Shown: positions 45,454 through 55,619 of the stretch, piece after piece | Numbering within the stretch: the stretch's first letter is position 1 | Layout of the letters: each line of letters begins with the position of its first letter | Assembly (NCBI GenBank): GCA_012519055.1 | Contig: JAAYQU010000037.1 | Span: 20,512-84,511 of the forward strand | From: Bacteroidales bacterium | GTDB taxonomy: Bacteria; Bacteroidota; Bacteroidia; Bacteroidales; Salinivirgaceae | Reading direction: 5' to 3' | Length of the DNA: 64,000 bases | Program-made: the position numbers and the translations under genes | The notes under the pieces: model-generated | The model's input: the letters and a program-made list of their open reading frames with translations, nothing else | What the model was told of the DNA's origin: nothing | The model's database searches: none

Positions 45454-46644
45454 ATGTACGCAATTGATAATTACAACTTTAAAGGGAAAACTGCCATTGT
45501 CAGAGTCGATTTTAATGTTCCCATTGATTCTGCCGGCGTAATAACTGACAGCACCAGAATAAAAGCTGCTTTGCCAACAATAAACAAAATCCTGGCAGAC
45601 GGCGGAGCGGTGGTGCTTATGTCTCATCTCGGACGACCCAAAGGCAACCCCGAAGCAAAATATTCGCTAAAACCTGTCGCCGAATACTTGCAAACTTTGG
45701 TTAAAAACAGAGTTAATTTTATTGACGACTGTATCGGAGAAAAAGTGTTGACAGCTAAAACAAAACTTAACCCGGGCGAAATTTTAGTTTTAGAAAACCT
45801 ACGTTTTTACAAAGACGAAGAGGCTGGTAATCCGACATTTGCACGCGATTTAGCATCGGGAATGGACGTTTACGTTAACGACGCTTTCGGCACGGCACAC
45901 CGTGCACACGCAAGCACAAGCGTTATTGCAGACTTTTTCAAATCGGACAAGATGTTCGGTTATCTGATGGAAAATGAGCTTAATGCAATGGACAAAGTAC
46001 TCCATTCGGCTGAGAAACCATCGGTAGCGATTATTGGTGGAGCTAAAGTCAGTAGCAAAATTGAGATTATGGAAAACCTGCTTTCGAGAGTCGATGCTTT
46101 GATAATCGGTGGCGGAATGGCTTACACATTTCTTAAAGCTCAGGGCAAAAACGTTGGCAAATCATTGGTTGAGGACGACCATATAGATACAGCTAAATCC
46201 ATTTTAGAAACAGCCAAAAGCAAAGGCGTACAGATACTTTTGCCTGTCGATAGCCTTAACGCTGATGAGTTTAAAAATGAGGCTGTTATAAAAATCACGT
46301 CAACTGACAATATCCCTGCAAATATGATGGGATTGGATATAGGACCTAAATCTATTGAGCTGTTCAGCAATTTAATTCAAAAATCAAAAACTATTCTCTG
46401 GAATGGACCAATGGGCGTTTTTGAAATGGATAATTTCGCCAAAGGAACGATAGAGATTGCGAAAAGCATTGCCAAAGCAACCTCGGCAGGCTCGTATAGC
46501 CTTGTGGGTGGCGGCGATAGCGTTGCAGCTGTAAACAAATTCAACCTGTCTGATAAAATAAGCTACGTGTCAACAGGTGGCGGTGCCATGCTTGAGTATA
46601 TGGAGGGCAAAGTTTTACCGGGTGTTGCTGCAATACGAAAATAG
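45454..46644 (+). CDS. pgk: Phosphoglycerate kinase
   Basis: 396 residues. Transfers phosphate between 1,3-bisphosphoglycerate and ADP in glycolysis. VRVDFNVPID near residue 18, HLGRPKGNPEAKYSLKPV near 66, and the RAHASTSV block define the N-domain; IIGGAKVSSKIEIMENLL, WNGPMGVFEMDNFAKGT and the C-terminal VGGGDSVAAVNKF and STGGGAMLEYMEGK complete the hinge and nucleotide site. The length is typical. The gene has its own promoter and terminator. Confidence 0.97.
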   Translation: MYAIDNYNFKGKTAIVRVDFNVPIDSAGVITDSTRIKAALPTINKILADGGAVVLMSHLGRPKGNPEAKYSLKPVAEYLQTLVKNRVNFIDDCIGEKVLTAKTKLNPGEILVLENLRFYKDEEAGNPTFARDLASGMDVYVNDAFGTAHRAHASTSVIADFFKSDKMFGYLMENELNAMDKVLHSAEKPSVAIIGGAKVSSKIEIMENLLSRVDALIIGGGMAYTFLKAQGKNVGKSLVEDDHIDTAKSILETAKSKGVQILLPVDSLNADEFKNEAVIKITSTDNIPANMMGLDIGPKSIELFSNLIQKSKTILWNGPMGVFEMDNFAKGTIEIAKSIAKATSAGSYSLVGGGDSVAAVNKFNLSDKISYVSTGGGAMLEYMEGKVLPGVAAIRK

Positions 46645-46682
46645 ATATCTGAAAATAAAACTATTAGAAAAATAGTACATTT

Positions 46683-46724
46683 AGCGTGTTAGTTTGTTCA
46701 GGATTGTGAGCAATTTAACACGCT
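46683..46724 (+). terminator. Hairpin downstream of pgk
   Basis: AGCGTGTTA (46683-46691) and TAACACGCT (46716-46724) form a perfect 9-bp stem, followed by a T-rich stretch (TTCTTGATTG). Confidence 0.65.
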
Positions 46725-46730
46725 TCTTGA

Positions 46731-46760
46731 TTGTATATTCCATTATAAAAGATAATTTTG
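46731..46760 (+). promoter_or_regulatory. Promoter of aspS
   Basis: TTG (46731-46733), 19 bases, then TAATTTTG (46753-46760), 39 bases before the aspS ATG. Confidence 0.6.
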
Positions 46761-46798
46761 CACGTTCAAAAAAACAAAACGACTAAACTTAAAACGAG

Positions 46799-48550
46799 AT
46801 GTACAGAACACATACTTGCGGAGAACTTAGAATAGACAATATAAACAACAACGTTATCCTTGCCGGCTGGATACAGCGAATTAGGAATCTTGGTTCCATG
46901 ACCTTTATTGATCTTCGTGACAGATACGGCATTACGCAAATCATAGTTGACCAAAACTCGTCTGATGACGTAAAAAAGCAGTTAGACGTTCTTGGGCGCG
47001 AATTTGTAGTACAGATACATGGAACGGTTTCGGAACGCTCCTCTAAAAACCCGAAAATAGCAACCGGCGATATCGAGGTGATTTGCAAGAAAATAGTGGT
47101 TTTAAACAGCTCGGCTACACCGCCGTTTACCATTGAGGAGGAGAGCGATGGCGGAGACGAGTTGCGAATGAAATATCGTTATCTCGATTTAAGACGTGCG
47201 CCACTGCAACGCAACATTTTGTTACGTCATAAAATGGCGCAGGTGGTTCGTAACTATCTAAGTGACATTGGTTTTATTGAGATAGAGACACCTGTTCTGA
47301 TAAAATCAACTCCAGAAGGGGCGCGCGACTTTGTTGTACCGTCGAGAATGAACCCTACACAGTTTTACGCATTGCCACAATCGCCACAACAGCTAAAACA
47401 GCTGCTGATGATTGCTGGCTATGACCGTTATTTTCAGATAGTTAAGTGCTTCCGCGATGAAGACTTACGAGCCGACCGTCAACCCGAATTTACACAGATT
47501 GACTGCGAAATGGCTTTCGTAGAGCAACATGATGTGTTGGAAACTTTCGAGGGCATGACACGACACTTGTTCCGCGAAATATTGAACGTTGATACAGAGG
47601 AATTTCCCCGTATGCCCTACAGCGAGGCTATTGAAAAATATGGAAGCGACAAGCCAGATATCCGTTTTGGAATGACACTGAACGATATAACAGAATTGGC
47701 GCAGGGCAAAGAGTTTGTTGTATTCAATTCGGCAGAGTCGGTAATAGCAATATGCGTTGAAAACTGCGCCGACTACACAAGAAAGCAACTCGACGAGCTT
47801 ACCGAATTTGTTAAACGTCAACAAATTGGAGCAAAGGGCATGGTTTACGTGAAGTACAATTCAGACGGCACTTTAAAATCATCGGTTGACAAGTTCTACA
47901 CCGAATCGGATTTAAAATCGTGGGCTGAGGCTTGCAACGCAAAACCGGGCGACCTGCTCTTGATTTTGTCGGGAGAACGCAGTAAAACGCCGATACAGAT
48001 GGGCGCTTTACGTCTCGAAATGGGCAACCGTTTGGGATTGATGGACAAACACAACTTTAAACCGCTTTGGGTTGTCGATTTTCCACTGTTAGAGTGGGAC
48101 GATGAGACAAACAGGTATCATGCTATGCATCACCCATTTACATCTCCAAAGCCCGAAGATATTCCACTTTTGGAACAGGATCCGGGCAAAGTTCGCGCAA
48201 ACGCATACGACTTAGTAATAAACGGTGTCGAGATTGGTGGCGGTTCTGTTCGGATTTTTGACAGTAGCTTGCAGGCAAAAATGTTTTCCGTATTAGGTTT
48301 TACACCCGAACAGGCTGAAAATCAATTTGGTTTCTTAATGAATGCCTTTAAATATGGTGCACCTCCACACGCAGGGATTGCCTTTGGATTTGACCGTTTA
48401 GTAAGTCTCTTTGCAGGATTAGACTCGATACGCGATGTTATTGCTTTCCCCAAAAACAACTCTGGTCGTGACGTAATGATGGACGCACCCTCAGAAATAA
48501 GCGAGGAGCAACTTAAAGAGTTGTTTATCTTGATTCACAAAAAACAGTAG
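46799..48550 (+). CDS. aspS: Aspartyl-tRNA synthetase
   Basis: 583 residues. A class II synthetase of the bacterial type. An N-terminal OB-fold anticodon domain (about 1-105; [22 protein letters not shown]) is followed by motif 2 ([18 protein letters not shown] near residue 220), a GAD insertion domain (about 290-410), and motif 3 ([15 protein letters not shown] near 532). Length is normal. It cannot be said from the sequence whether it is discriminating or also charges tRNA-Asn. Confidence 0.96.
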   Translation: MYRTHTCGELRIDNINNNVILAGWIQRIRNLGSMTFIDLRDRYGITQIIVDQNSSDDVKKQLDVLGREFVVQIHGTVSERSSKNPKIATGDIEVICKKIVVLNSSATPPFTIEEESDGGDELRMKYRYLDLRRAPLQRNILLRHKMAQVVRNYLSDIGFIEIETPVLIKSTPEGARDFVVPSRMNPTQFYALPQSPQQLKQLLMIAGYDRYFQIVKCFRDEDLRADRQPEFTQIDCEMAFVEQHDVLETFEGMTRHLFREILNVDTEEFPRMPYSEAIEKYGSDKPDIRFGMTLNDITELAQGKEFVVFNSAESVIAICVENCADYTRKQLDELTEFVKRQQIGAKGMVYVKYNSDGTLKSSVDKFYTESDLKSWAEACNAKPGDLLLILSGERSKTPIQMGALRLEMGNRLGLMDKHNFKPLWVVDFPLLEWDDETNRYHAMHHPFTSPKPEDIPLLEQDPGKVRANAYDLVINGVEIGGGSVRIFDSSLQAKMFSVLGFTPEQAENQFGFLMNAFKYGAPPHAGIAFGFDRLVSLFAGLDSIRDVIAFPKNNSGRDVMMDAPSEISEEQLKELFILIHKKQ

Positions 48551-48642
48551 ATGCACAGTACTTTCTGATGGTTAGTGTATCGCTTTTATATTATTAAAAA
48601 TATTAACTAAATACATTGTTTAATTCTAAAGACTATTAAAAA

Positions 48643-50544
48643 ATGAAGTACTTAAAATTATTTTTGCATTGCCTGATCTTTTCGGGACTTTTCACTTTTT
48701 ATTCTTGTAAAAAAGAAGAATTTAAAACTACAAACAGTGACAATGTGCAACATCTTAAATCGTCCGCTTCTTTTAGTCGGGAGACGAGAACGGCCCAACC
48801 TACCATTTTGGGCAGACAAAAGGAAAATCCTTTCTCGGTTGAAAATATGAGAATTGCATTAGACACACTAATTGCTTACGCAAAAACTTCTGATTCCATT
48901 GGAATAAATCCAGAATTAGCAAGACAAGTAAGAATCATACCAACAGACTTATATGTCCGTTTTTTGCCAGCTGACAGTACTCAGTATAACAAATTGATTG
49001 CAGATACAAACCTTGTTTTGTTTGATATTCCACTTGACTATGAAATAAAGCAATTGGGCGATTACTATCACGATCCAAGTTCGACAACACCGTATACATG
49101 GTATTATACTACAGTAAAGCCAGGGTATAGACCACCAGCAGGAATTAATTATGAACTACTTTCAGAATTATTTATTATTGAAAATAGTCCTGACTATACA
49201 GAAGAAATTATCGAAGGTACTACTGAAATTCCGAGAGGTTCAAGTGGCGGATCTGTTATAGACCAAAATATTTGTAACGCCCTGTATGCTATCTCTTTTA
49301 CCTTAACCGGAAATGAAGATGAATTATCACAGGACACAGAGCCGACCCCAAGAGCAACTACCACCAATTGCACAAAAAAATGCATCGGGAAAAGCTGGTG
49401 GAAAGTGTGTTGGACAGTTTGCGATACCTACTATAATCCTGACGGTTATATTAAGGTGGAAACCCCATCCGGCGATGTTGGTTTCAAGGGTGTAAAAGTT
49501 CGTATGTGGAGATGGTTTTCTTACGCAGATGCAATCACAAACTCGAGTGGCTACTATTATTGTACAGCACGCTTCAATAAAATTTTAGTTGGTAATAGCA
49601 TTAACTATAAACTTATTTATGAATGCAAAAGAGACAATAACAGTTGGACATTTAACAAATCAATTGCCGGAGCAGCATGTCTATGGCGTGACTCTTATGG
49701 CTTGGGATTCCATAGTCCTGACGGACACTCCATGACATTCTGTACAAACAGCGACTACTGGGGACGCGCAGTTTTAAGCAATGCTATTTACGATTATATA
49801 GGTTATGCTGTAGTAGATGGGATTGCTTTACCTCCTGCACATTTGGATATAGCAGACAAACAGTCAAATAAACTTACATCTTCTGCACCACTGCTAAAAA
49901 ACCATGTAAACTGGAGTTTGGTTTACGCATACCCAAATTTTTGGGGCGTTGTTGGTACAATAGTTGGTTACGCTAGTTTTGTTACTTATGGTTGGGCTCT
50001 ACCAGATTTAATTTTACGTTACACAAAAGATATAATTAAGTACAATAAAATTATATCAATCGTTTGGCACGAGTTAACGCATGCCAGCCAACTTCAAAGA
50101 ATGAAAAGCGAAAAAGGTTATTTATGGGCTTCTGATTATTGGAGTGCTAATGTTTATCAACAAGCAAGCAATGCTTTAAACAGTCCTGATGAAAATTCTT
50201 ATGGCAATAAAGGTGATGAGCGTTGGCAAATAATTGCTTTATCTGAAGGGTGGGCTAATTATAGAGAGTGGAAATTAGCTAAAGATAAATTAGGATGGAA
50301 TGCCATTACTGAACAGTATTGGCATGAAACACCATGGTATCCGTCTTACTATACTGACTTTAATTTAGGATTTCCACATTGTTATATGAAAGTGTTTGAA
50401 TCTCTCGAAAACATAGGATGTTCATATAGCAATATTGAGAAAGCCCTATGCACATACTCAGTAAGTGGTTTTAAAAATATTTTAAAAGGGTACTACCCTA
50501 ATCTATCAAATCAAATTCAAAACATTATACAACCTTATGAATAA
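48643..50544 (+). CDS. Predicted zinc-metalloprotease-like lipoprotein, family not recognised
   Basis: 633 residues. A lipoprotein signal ends FYSC at C22. Residues of about 40-230 are unassigned; about 235-270 carry a Cys-rich stretch (NCTKKCIGKSWWKVCWTVCD); about 275-340 resemble a carboxypeptidase-regulatory-like beta sandwich (VKVRMWRWFSYADAITNSSG). H476-E477-L-T-H480 is an HEXXH motif and E535, in SEGWANY, is a good third ligand, so a gluzincin-like site is likely. The target is unknown. Its stop overlaps the next lipoprotein gene by 8 bases, implying coupled translation. The protease call is inference from the motif. Confidence 0.7.
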   Translation: MKYLKLFLHCLIFSGLFTFYSCKKEEFKTTNSDNVQHLKSSASFSRETRTAQPTILGRQKENPFSVENMRIALDTLIAYAKTSDSIGINPELARQVRIIPTDLYVRFLPADSTQYNKLIADTNLVLFDIPLDYEIKQLGDYYHDPSSTTPYTWYYTTVKPGYRPPAGINYELLSELFIIENSPDYTEEIIEGTTEIPRGSSGGSVIDQNICNALYAISFTLTGNEDELSQDTEPTPRATTTNCTKKCIGKSWWKVCWTVCDTYYNPDGYIKVETPSGDVGFKGVKVRMWRWFSYADAITNSSGYYYCTARFNKILVGNSINYKLIYECKRDNNSWTFNKSIAGAACLWRDSYGLGFHSPDGHSMTFCTNSDYWGRAVLSNAIYDYIGYAVVDGIALPPAHLDIADKQSNKLTSSAPLLKNHVNWSLVYAYPNFWGVVGTIVGYASFVTYGWALPDLILRYTKDIIKYNKIISIVWHELTHASQLQRMKSEKGYLWASDYWSANVYQQASNALNSPDENSYGNKGDERWQIIALSEGWANYREWKLAKDKLGWNAITEQYWHETPWYPSYYTDFNLGFPHCYMKVFESLENIGCSYSNIEKALCTYSVSGFKNILKGYYPNLSNQIQNIIQPYE

Positions 50545-51040
50545 GCATTTAATTATCATTGCTCTATGTTGCGGAATTGTTTCGGGCTGCATAAAAGGAA
50601 AGTATCATTATTTTACAGAAGTCCTCACGTTAAGAAATGAAACACCTAATAATATTTGTTTCTATTTTGAAAGCACATTCGGTTCAGACACACTTTTTGC
50701 AAAAGGTATAGATACTGTATCATACAGCCATACTGAGGAAATATATGTTGAATCTCACATAGCTGGAAGTACACCACATTACATACCTATTCACTTAATA
50801 ACATTGTACGAATTGTATAATATAACTGACACTTTAAGTTATGTTTTAAAGATAGGCGGAGAATCTATATGTTCTTCCCTTGATTCAGTTTTTTTAAATC
50901 ATATTATGTTTTCTAAAACAATAAATGGAACACATAGGGTGAAAGAACATATCATAAAATACGATTCATATATTGATACCGTAATGTCGAAAGACTATTC
51001 AATGCTTGAAAAGTTTCCAGAATATTATTCAAAGAAATAA
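50537..51040 (+). CDS. Small lipoprotein, tandem family member 1
   Basis: 167 residues. The lipoprotein signal ends VSGC at C18. The rest is beta-rich with no recognised domain. It ends DYSMLEKFPEYYSKK, shared by the next two genes. The N-terminal ~20 residues are close to those of member 2 (LCCGIVSGC in both), whereas the middle differs. It overlaps the metalloprotease-like gene by 8 bases (coupled) and ends at a good hairpin terminator. A role as a partner or inhibitor of the upstream protein is possible but unsupported beyond linkage. Confidence 0.75.
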   Translation: MNKHLIIIALCCGIVSGCIKGKYHYFTEVLTLRNETPNNICFYFESTFGSDTLFAKGIDTVSYSHTEEIYVESHIAGSTPHYIPIHLITLYELYNITDTLSYVLKIGGESICSSLDSVFLNHIMFSKTINGTHRVKEHIIKYDSYIDTVMSKDYSMLEKFPEYYSKK

Positions 51041-51044
51041 CCAA

Positions 51045-51084
51045 AAAACTCTCTCTATCAAACATATGGTTGAGAGAGTTTTTA
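51045..51084 (+). terminator. Intrinsic terminator after lipoprotein 1
   Basis: AAAACTCTCTC (51045-51055) pairs with GAGAGAGTTTT (51072-51082), followed by more T. It is a strong stem of 11 bp with partial inner pairing. Confidence 0.75.
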
Positions 51085-51096
51085 TAATATTGTTTT

Positions 51097-51618
51097 ATGA
51101 ATAAATACTTAATTATCACTGTTTTATGCTGCGGAATTGTTTCAGGTTGCACGAAAAAGAGAGAGGCTTCTGTAATATTGAAATATACAGTTATTAATGA
51201 ATCTCAAAAGTTGATTATTTTTTCTGCAACCACCGACGTTGGCTATAAAGAAGTAGAAATAAAGAACAATAGTGTTGGAGAAATAGAATTTATTAAAAAA
51301 GAAAAATTAAAAGATGATGGAGGTTGGACTATCTACGGAGGCAATGGTGATCCTATACACGCAATGGTGGATATAAATTTGAAAATTAGCTGTATATATA
51401 ACATTTTTGACACATCTCGCTATTGTTTTGAACCACATCAACAACAATATGAACCTATAGACTCAATGTTCCTGAATGGAACAGATTCTAAAATTTCAGG
51501 CACTGCTTGGAACGTAATTGAACATATTAATATAACGATACAAAACAATCTGTTAGACATTATGTGTAAAGACTATTCAATGCTTGAAAAGTTTCCAGAA
51601 TATTATTCAAAAAAATAA
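51097..51618 (+). CDS. Small lipoprotein, tandem family member 2
   Basis: 173 residues. The lipoprotein signal ends VSGC at C18. The core is unrelated by eye to member 1, apart from general beta-rich character, and the final LLDIMCKDYSMLEKFPEYYSKK-type tail is identical in member 3. The last 71 bases of this locus (51550-51620) match 52176-52246 exactly. A hairpin resembling the one after member 1 follows. No function is known to me. Confidence 0.75.
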   Translation: MNKYLIITVLCCGIVSGCTKKREASVILKYTVINESQKLIIFSATTDVGYKEVEIKNNSVGEIEFIKKEKLKDDGGWTIYGGNGDPIHAMVDINLKISCIYNIFDTSRYCFEPHQQQYEPIDSMFLNGTDSKISGTAWNVIEHINITIQNNLLDIMCKDYSMLEKFPEYYSKK

Positions 51619-51624
51619 CTATAG

Positions 51625-51660
51625 TACTCTCTCAATCAAAACAAATGGTTGGGAGAGTAT
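51625..51660 (+). terminator. Hairpin after lipoprotein 2
   Basis: TACTCTCTCAATC (51625-51637) pairs with GGTTGGGAGAGTA (51648-51659). It is similar to the hairpin after member 1 but has no U-run, so it is probably a duplicated copy with weaker activity. Confidence 0.5.
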
Positions 51661-51743
51661 TAAACTCCTAAACAATTGATTATGAGAAAAACATATTACC
51701 CAATCATATAAAATTATACTTAAAACATTACTCCACATTAATT

Positions 51744-52244
51744 ATGCGTAAAATATTGTTAATACTTATGGTTTTTATCACTCTTTTTAGTAGCTGCGAA
51801 AAAGAGGTAAATACGTCATTTCGACTTGTTAAAGTTCTGATTAACAAGACAAATAGAGATTTAATATATTTTGTAAATACCAATGTTTCAAAAGATTCAA
51901 AGATATCTTTTGGAAATGACAGTATTAGTTTAATATTTGTTAAAAACAGCAAAACAAATTTGCCACCAATTGGTCCTTATTACATTGATGTAGAAAATGT
52001 GGCTGTAGAAAAAGAGGTGATTTTTAATCTTAGTGACACTAGTTTTTTTGAATTTAATCAAAACAGACTGTCTTGGAGTGAAAAAGACTCTTTATATTGG
52101 GCAAATATGTCATTAGAAGCAAAAGGAACTACTTTTAATACTGAGCATACTGAAACTTTACAATATTCAGACGAGCTGTTAGACATTATGTGTAAAGACT
52201 ATTCAATGCTTGAAAAGTTTCCAGAATATTATTCAAAAAAATAA
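51744..52244 (+). CDS. Small lipoprotein, tandem family member 3
   Basis: 166 residues. The lipoprotein signal ends FSSC at about C18 and differs from the other two. The middle is again divergent; the C-terminal 22 residues equal those of member 2. A shorter hairpin (52254-52277, TCTCAATCA with TGATTGAGA) follows. The pattern of variable core and constant tail suggests recombination between tandem copies. Confidence 0.75.
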   Translation: MRKILLILMVFITLFSSCEKEVNTSFRLVKVLINKTNRDLIYFVNTNVSKDSKISFGNDSISLIFVKNSKTNLPPIGPYYIDVENVAVEKEVIFNLSDTSFFEFNQNRLSWSEKDSLYWANMSLEAKGTTFNTEHTETLQYSDELLDIMCKDYSMLEKFPEYYSKK

Positions 52245-52253
52245 CTAAATCAC

Positions 52254-52277
52254 TCTCAATCAAACAAATGATTGAGA
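52254..52277 (+). terminator. Hairpin after lipoprotein 3
   Basis: Stem TCTCAATCA/TGATTGAGA, 9 bp, with a small loop and A-rich 3' side. It is a decayed relative of the two upstream hairpins; terminator activity is doubtful. Confidence 0.4.
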
Positions 52278-52305
52278 AAATATAACAACACTAAAACAGC
52301 TAATT

Positions 52306-53391
52306 ATGGAAGAAAGCATGCTACAGCTGCACCCCGGCTTGATTATAGGATTTGCAATTGCAATAATCGCAATGCTTGCAATAGACCTTGGCGTTGCCAA
52401 CAAAACAAGCCACGTTATCTCAACTAAAGAGGCGGCAATATGGACAATTATCTGGATATCAATGGCAATGCTCTTCTCAGGCGTTGTATATTTGGTATAT
52501 AACAACGATGGACACGAAATAGCTGTCGAGAAGTTTACACAGTTTCAGGCTGCGTACTGGATTGAAAAAGCCCTCTCGGTTGATAACCTGTTTGTTTTTA
52601 TTCTGATTTTCTCTTTTTTCAAGGTTCCCAAAAAGTTGCACCATAAGGTTCTGTTCTGGGGGATTATTGGAGCCGTTGTTTTCAGAGCAATTTTTATTTT
52701 TACAGGCGTTTGGTTAATTAACCTTTCATATCTTCCCGAATTTTCTATCGGTAGCTGGAAATTTTGTTTAGACCCAACAAATCACGATCTATCAGTCAAC
52801 TGGGAGAACAAAGAGTTTTTCAGAATAAATGTTTTAATGACACTCTTCGGGATTTTCCTTATAGTTGCAGGGATAAAAGCCTTAATTGAAACTATTAAAG
52901 GGAAACATACTGATAGCGATTTTGATAATTCACCAGGAGCTAAATTGGTAAAAAGACTTTACAAAGTGAGTGATGATTACGATGGTGAAAAGTTTTTTAC
53001 TGTTAAAAACGGTGTCAAATATGCCACGCCTCTATTGGTGGTTGTAGTAATTATCGAGTTTTCCGATATACTGTTTGCAGTTGACTCAATACCAGCTGTT
53101 TTCGCAATATCTAAAGACCCGTTTATACTTTACACATCGAATATTTTTGCGATTCTTGGTCTCCGTTCGCTATATTTTCTGTTAGAAAATCTACAGGATA
53201 GATTTAGCAAACTACCCTACGGACTATCAATTATCTTAGCTTTTATTGGCACTAAAATGATAATATCTCCGTGGTACGAAATGAAATCAACGGTATCTTT
53301 AACAATAGTCGGAAGTATATTAGTATTATCAATTGTATTGTCGTTTCTTTCTCCAAAAAAGGAGTTAAACGTTTCTGAAACAACGGAATAG
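52306..53391 (+). CDS. TerC/Alx-family integral membrane protein
   Basis: 361 residues with about nine membrane helices. Family motifs include AAYWIEKALSVDNLFVFILIF near residue 85 and FSDILFAVDSIPAVFAISKDPFILYTSN near 255-280, with the conserved acidic residues in the helices. The sequence LGLRSLYFLLE follows. TerC/Alx proteins are linked to manganese export and tellurite resistance. No pH- or manganese-responsive riboswitch is recognised upstream. It is separated from the antiporter by 80 bases on the same strand. Confidence 0.9.
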   Translation: MEESMLQLHPGLIIGFAIAIIAMLAIDLGVANKTSHVISTKEAAIWTIIWISMAMLFSGVVYLVYNNDGHEIAVEKFTQFQAAYWIEKALSVDNLFVFILIFSFFKVPKKLHHKVLFWGIIGAVVFRAIFIFTGVWLINLSYLPEFSIGSWKFCLDPTNHDLSVNWENKEFFRINVLMTLFGIFLIVAGIKALIETIKGKHTDSDFDNSPGAKLVKRLYKVSDDYDGEKFFTVKNGVKYATPLLVVVVIIEFSDILFAVDSIPAVFAISKDPFILYTSNIFAILGLRSLYFLLENLQDRFSKLPYGLSIILAFIGTKMIISPWYEMKSTVSLTIVGSILVLSIVLSFLSPKKELNVSETTE

Positions 53392-53471
53392 AGTATTAAT
53401 AACTACGATTTAAAAACAAATTAGTACATTTGTCATGTGCTAATAAGGAAAAATTGTAATCGCTAATACCA

Positions 53472-55619
53472 ATGACAGATTTTTGGCAAAAGTTATCGAA
53501 CGAGTTTACTCTGCCGCTGCAAGATCCTATTTTGGTATTTTCGCTTATACTTTTTATAATACTGCTATCGCCCATTATCCTACGCCGATTTAATATTCCT
53601 GGAATTATTGGATTAATTATTTCTGGAGTGATAATAGGTCCTTATGGCTTAAACATATTGGAGAACAATTCGGCAATAGACCTCTTTTCTACAATTGGGC
53701 TTCTTTATATAATGTTTATTGCCGGGTTAGAGTTAGATATTGCAGAATTTAAGGCAAATCGTAATAAAAGCATTCTTTTCGGTTTTTTTACTTTTACAAT
53801 ACCGTTGGGAGTAGGCTTCCCTGTCTGCTACCATTTATTAGGATACGATTTTAATGCTAGTTTATTAACGGCAAGCATGTTTGCTACCCATACGCTGGTT
53901 GCATATCCAATTGTTAGCAAGTTAGGAATATCAAAAAACCAAGCTGTAGCTGTTACAGTAGGTGGTACTATACTTACAGACACAGCTGTTTTAATATCCC
54001 TTGCAGTTATTGTTGGCGGTGCTCAAGGAACTATAGACAGCAAGTTTTGGCTCAGACTAGGCATTTCGCTTGCTATTTTCACAGCAATAATGTTTTTCAT
54101 AATTCCAAGATTAGCAAAATGGTTTTTTAGAAAATTGGAGAGTGAAAAACATTCGCACTATATTTTTGTACTGGCAGTTGTGTTCTTTGCCGCATTCCTT
54201 GCCGAAGTTGCCGGATTAGAGCCTATTATCGGCGCATTTGCCGCAGGACTAGCGTTAAATAAACTTATCCCAAGCTCTTCGTCATTGATGAATAGAATTG
54301 AGTATGTTGGCAACTCCCTTTTTATTCCCTTTTTTCTGATAAGCGTAGGAATGATAGTCGATGTGAGCGTTATCCTGAACGGACCGATGGCACTAGTAAT
54401 TGCAGGAACGCTCTCTGTAGTTGCAATATTTGGCAAATGGCTGGCTGCACTAATAACACAACTAGCTTTTAAATATTCAAAAGCACAACGACAACTAATT
54501 TTTGGACTCAGTAGCTCACATGCTGCAGCAACGCTTGCCGTTATCTTGGTTGGATACGAGGCTGGTATTATAGACGACAATATTCTTAACGGTACAATTA
54601 TTCTAATACTTATAACTTGTGTAGTTGCGACTTTTGTTACCGAAAAAGCCGCTAAAAAAATTGTTTTAGAGACAGAAAATAGTGACACCGATATAGAAAA
54701 ATCCATCGGCATACATAAAGAACATATTTTACTACCCGTTGAAAAATTCGATAATATAGGCACACTGCTCGAATTTGCTATTTTGATAAAAAACAAAAAA
54801 TCAGAAAATCCAATATCAATTCTTTCTGTTGTAAGTAACGATACAGAGGCAGGAATAAAAATTATGAAAACACGCGAAAAACTTGAAGAGTTTGTAAAAC
54901 AGGCTGCTGCTTCTGAGACAAAGGTTGACATAATTACAACTATAGACTATAATCCAATAAGCGGAATGAGCCGGATAGCAAGAGAGATATTGGCAGACAT
55001 AATTGTACTGGATTGGCCCGACAGAACTAATTTTTTTGAGAGATTGCTTGGCGAAAAGATTGACTCAATAATAAGCAATACCGATAAAACACTGTTTATC
55101 TGTCATTTCGAAAAACCGTTGGTTTCACACAAAAGAATGGTGGTTGCTGCTCCGCCATTTTCCGAACATGAAAACGGATTTAATATATGGATAACCAAAA
55201 CTCTACTGCTCGCCAAAGAGCTTAGCATACCGGTTAAACTTATATGTAACGAATCAACAGAAAAGGCTATCGATAAAATAATAAAAAAGGCTAAACTATC
55301 AGTTAAAACAAACATGAGTCTTTTTTCCGACTGGGAAGATTTTCTTGTTATTTCACGTAAAATAGATAAAGACGATTTGATTATATTGGTATCAGCACGC
55401 AGGGGAGCGCCTTCACACATAGGCGTTTTGGATAGAATGCCCTCAAGATTAGAAAAATATTTTGCGAATAACAACAGAGTTATAATATATCCGCAACATA
55501 TCAATATTTATAGGACTTTGGAGCACTATAAAGGGATTTCATCAGAGCCATTACACAAAGGTATTAAAGCAGCGCGAAAAATTAGAAGAGGTATTGGCTC
55601 GGTATTAAAAAGAAATTAA
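53472..55619 (+). CDS. CPA2-family cation/H+ antiporter with C-terminal Usp-like region
   Basis: 715 residues. About twelve helices in residues 20-400 form the Na_H_Exchanger domain (IIGLIISGVIIGPYGLNIL; MFIAGLELDI; ADLVEGLEPIIGAFAAGLAL-like segment near 250). The cytoplasmic C-terminus (about 410-700) contains two stretches resembling universal stress protein folds (HILLPVEKFDNIGTLLEFA and MVVAAPPFSEHENGF). It is probably a K+ or Na+/H+ exchanger gated by nucleotide binding; the ion is unknown. No KTN domain is obvious. Confidence 0.87.
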   Translation: MTDFWQKLSNEFTLPLQDPILVFSLILFIILLSPIILRRFNIPGIIGLIISGVIIGPYGLNILENNSAIDLFSTIGLLYIMFIAGLELDIAEFKANRNKSILFGFFTFTIPLGVGFPVCYHLLGYDFNASLLTASMFATHTLVAYPIVSKLGISKNQAVAVTVGGTILTDTAVLISLAVIVGGAQGTIDSKFWLRLGISLAIFTAIMFFIIPRLAKWFFRKLESEKHSHYIFVLAVVFFAAFLAEVAGLEPIIGAFAAGLALNKLIPSSSSLMNRIEYVGNSLFIPFFLISVGMIVDVSVILNGPMALVIAGTLSVVAIFGKWLAALITQLAFKYSKAQRQLIFGLSSSHAAATLAVILVGYEAGIIDDNILNGTIILILITCVVATFVTEKAAKKIVLETENSDTDIEKSIGIHKEHILLPVEKFDNIGTLLEFAILIKNKKSENPISILSVVSNDTEAGIKIMKTREKLEEFVKQAAASETKVDIITTIDYNPISGMSRIAREILADIIVLDWPDRTNFFERLLGEKIDSIISNTDKTLFICHFEKPLVSHKRMVVAAPPFSEHENGFNIWITKTLLLAKELSIPVKLICNESTEKAIDKIIKKAKLSVKTNMSLFSDWEDFLVISRKIDKDDLIILVSARRGAPSHIGVLDRMPSRLEKYFANNNRVIIYPQHINIYRTLEHYKGISSEPLHKGIKAARKIRRGIGSVLKRN

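Noticed and set aside
52246..52305. Manganese or pH riboswitch before the TerC-family gene
   Set aside because: The leader is only about 60 bases and holds the decayed hairpin of the lipoprotein array. No yybP-ykoY-like structure is seen.
54158..54931. 257-codon open frame opposite the antiporter gene
   Set aside because: It is an antisense shadow of membrane-helix codons. The antiporter on the other strand has clear family motifs.
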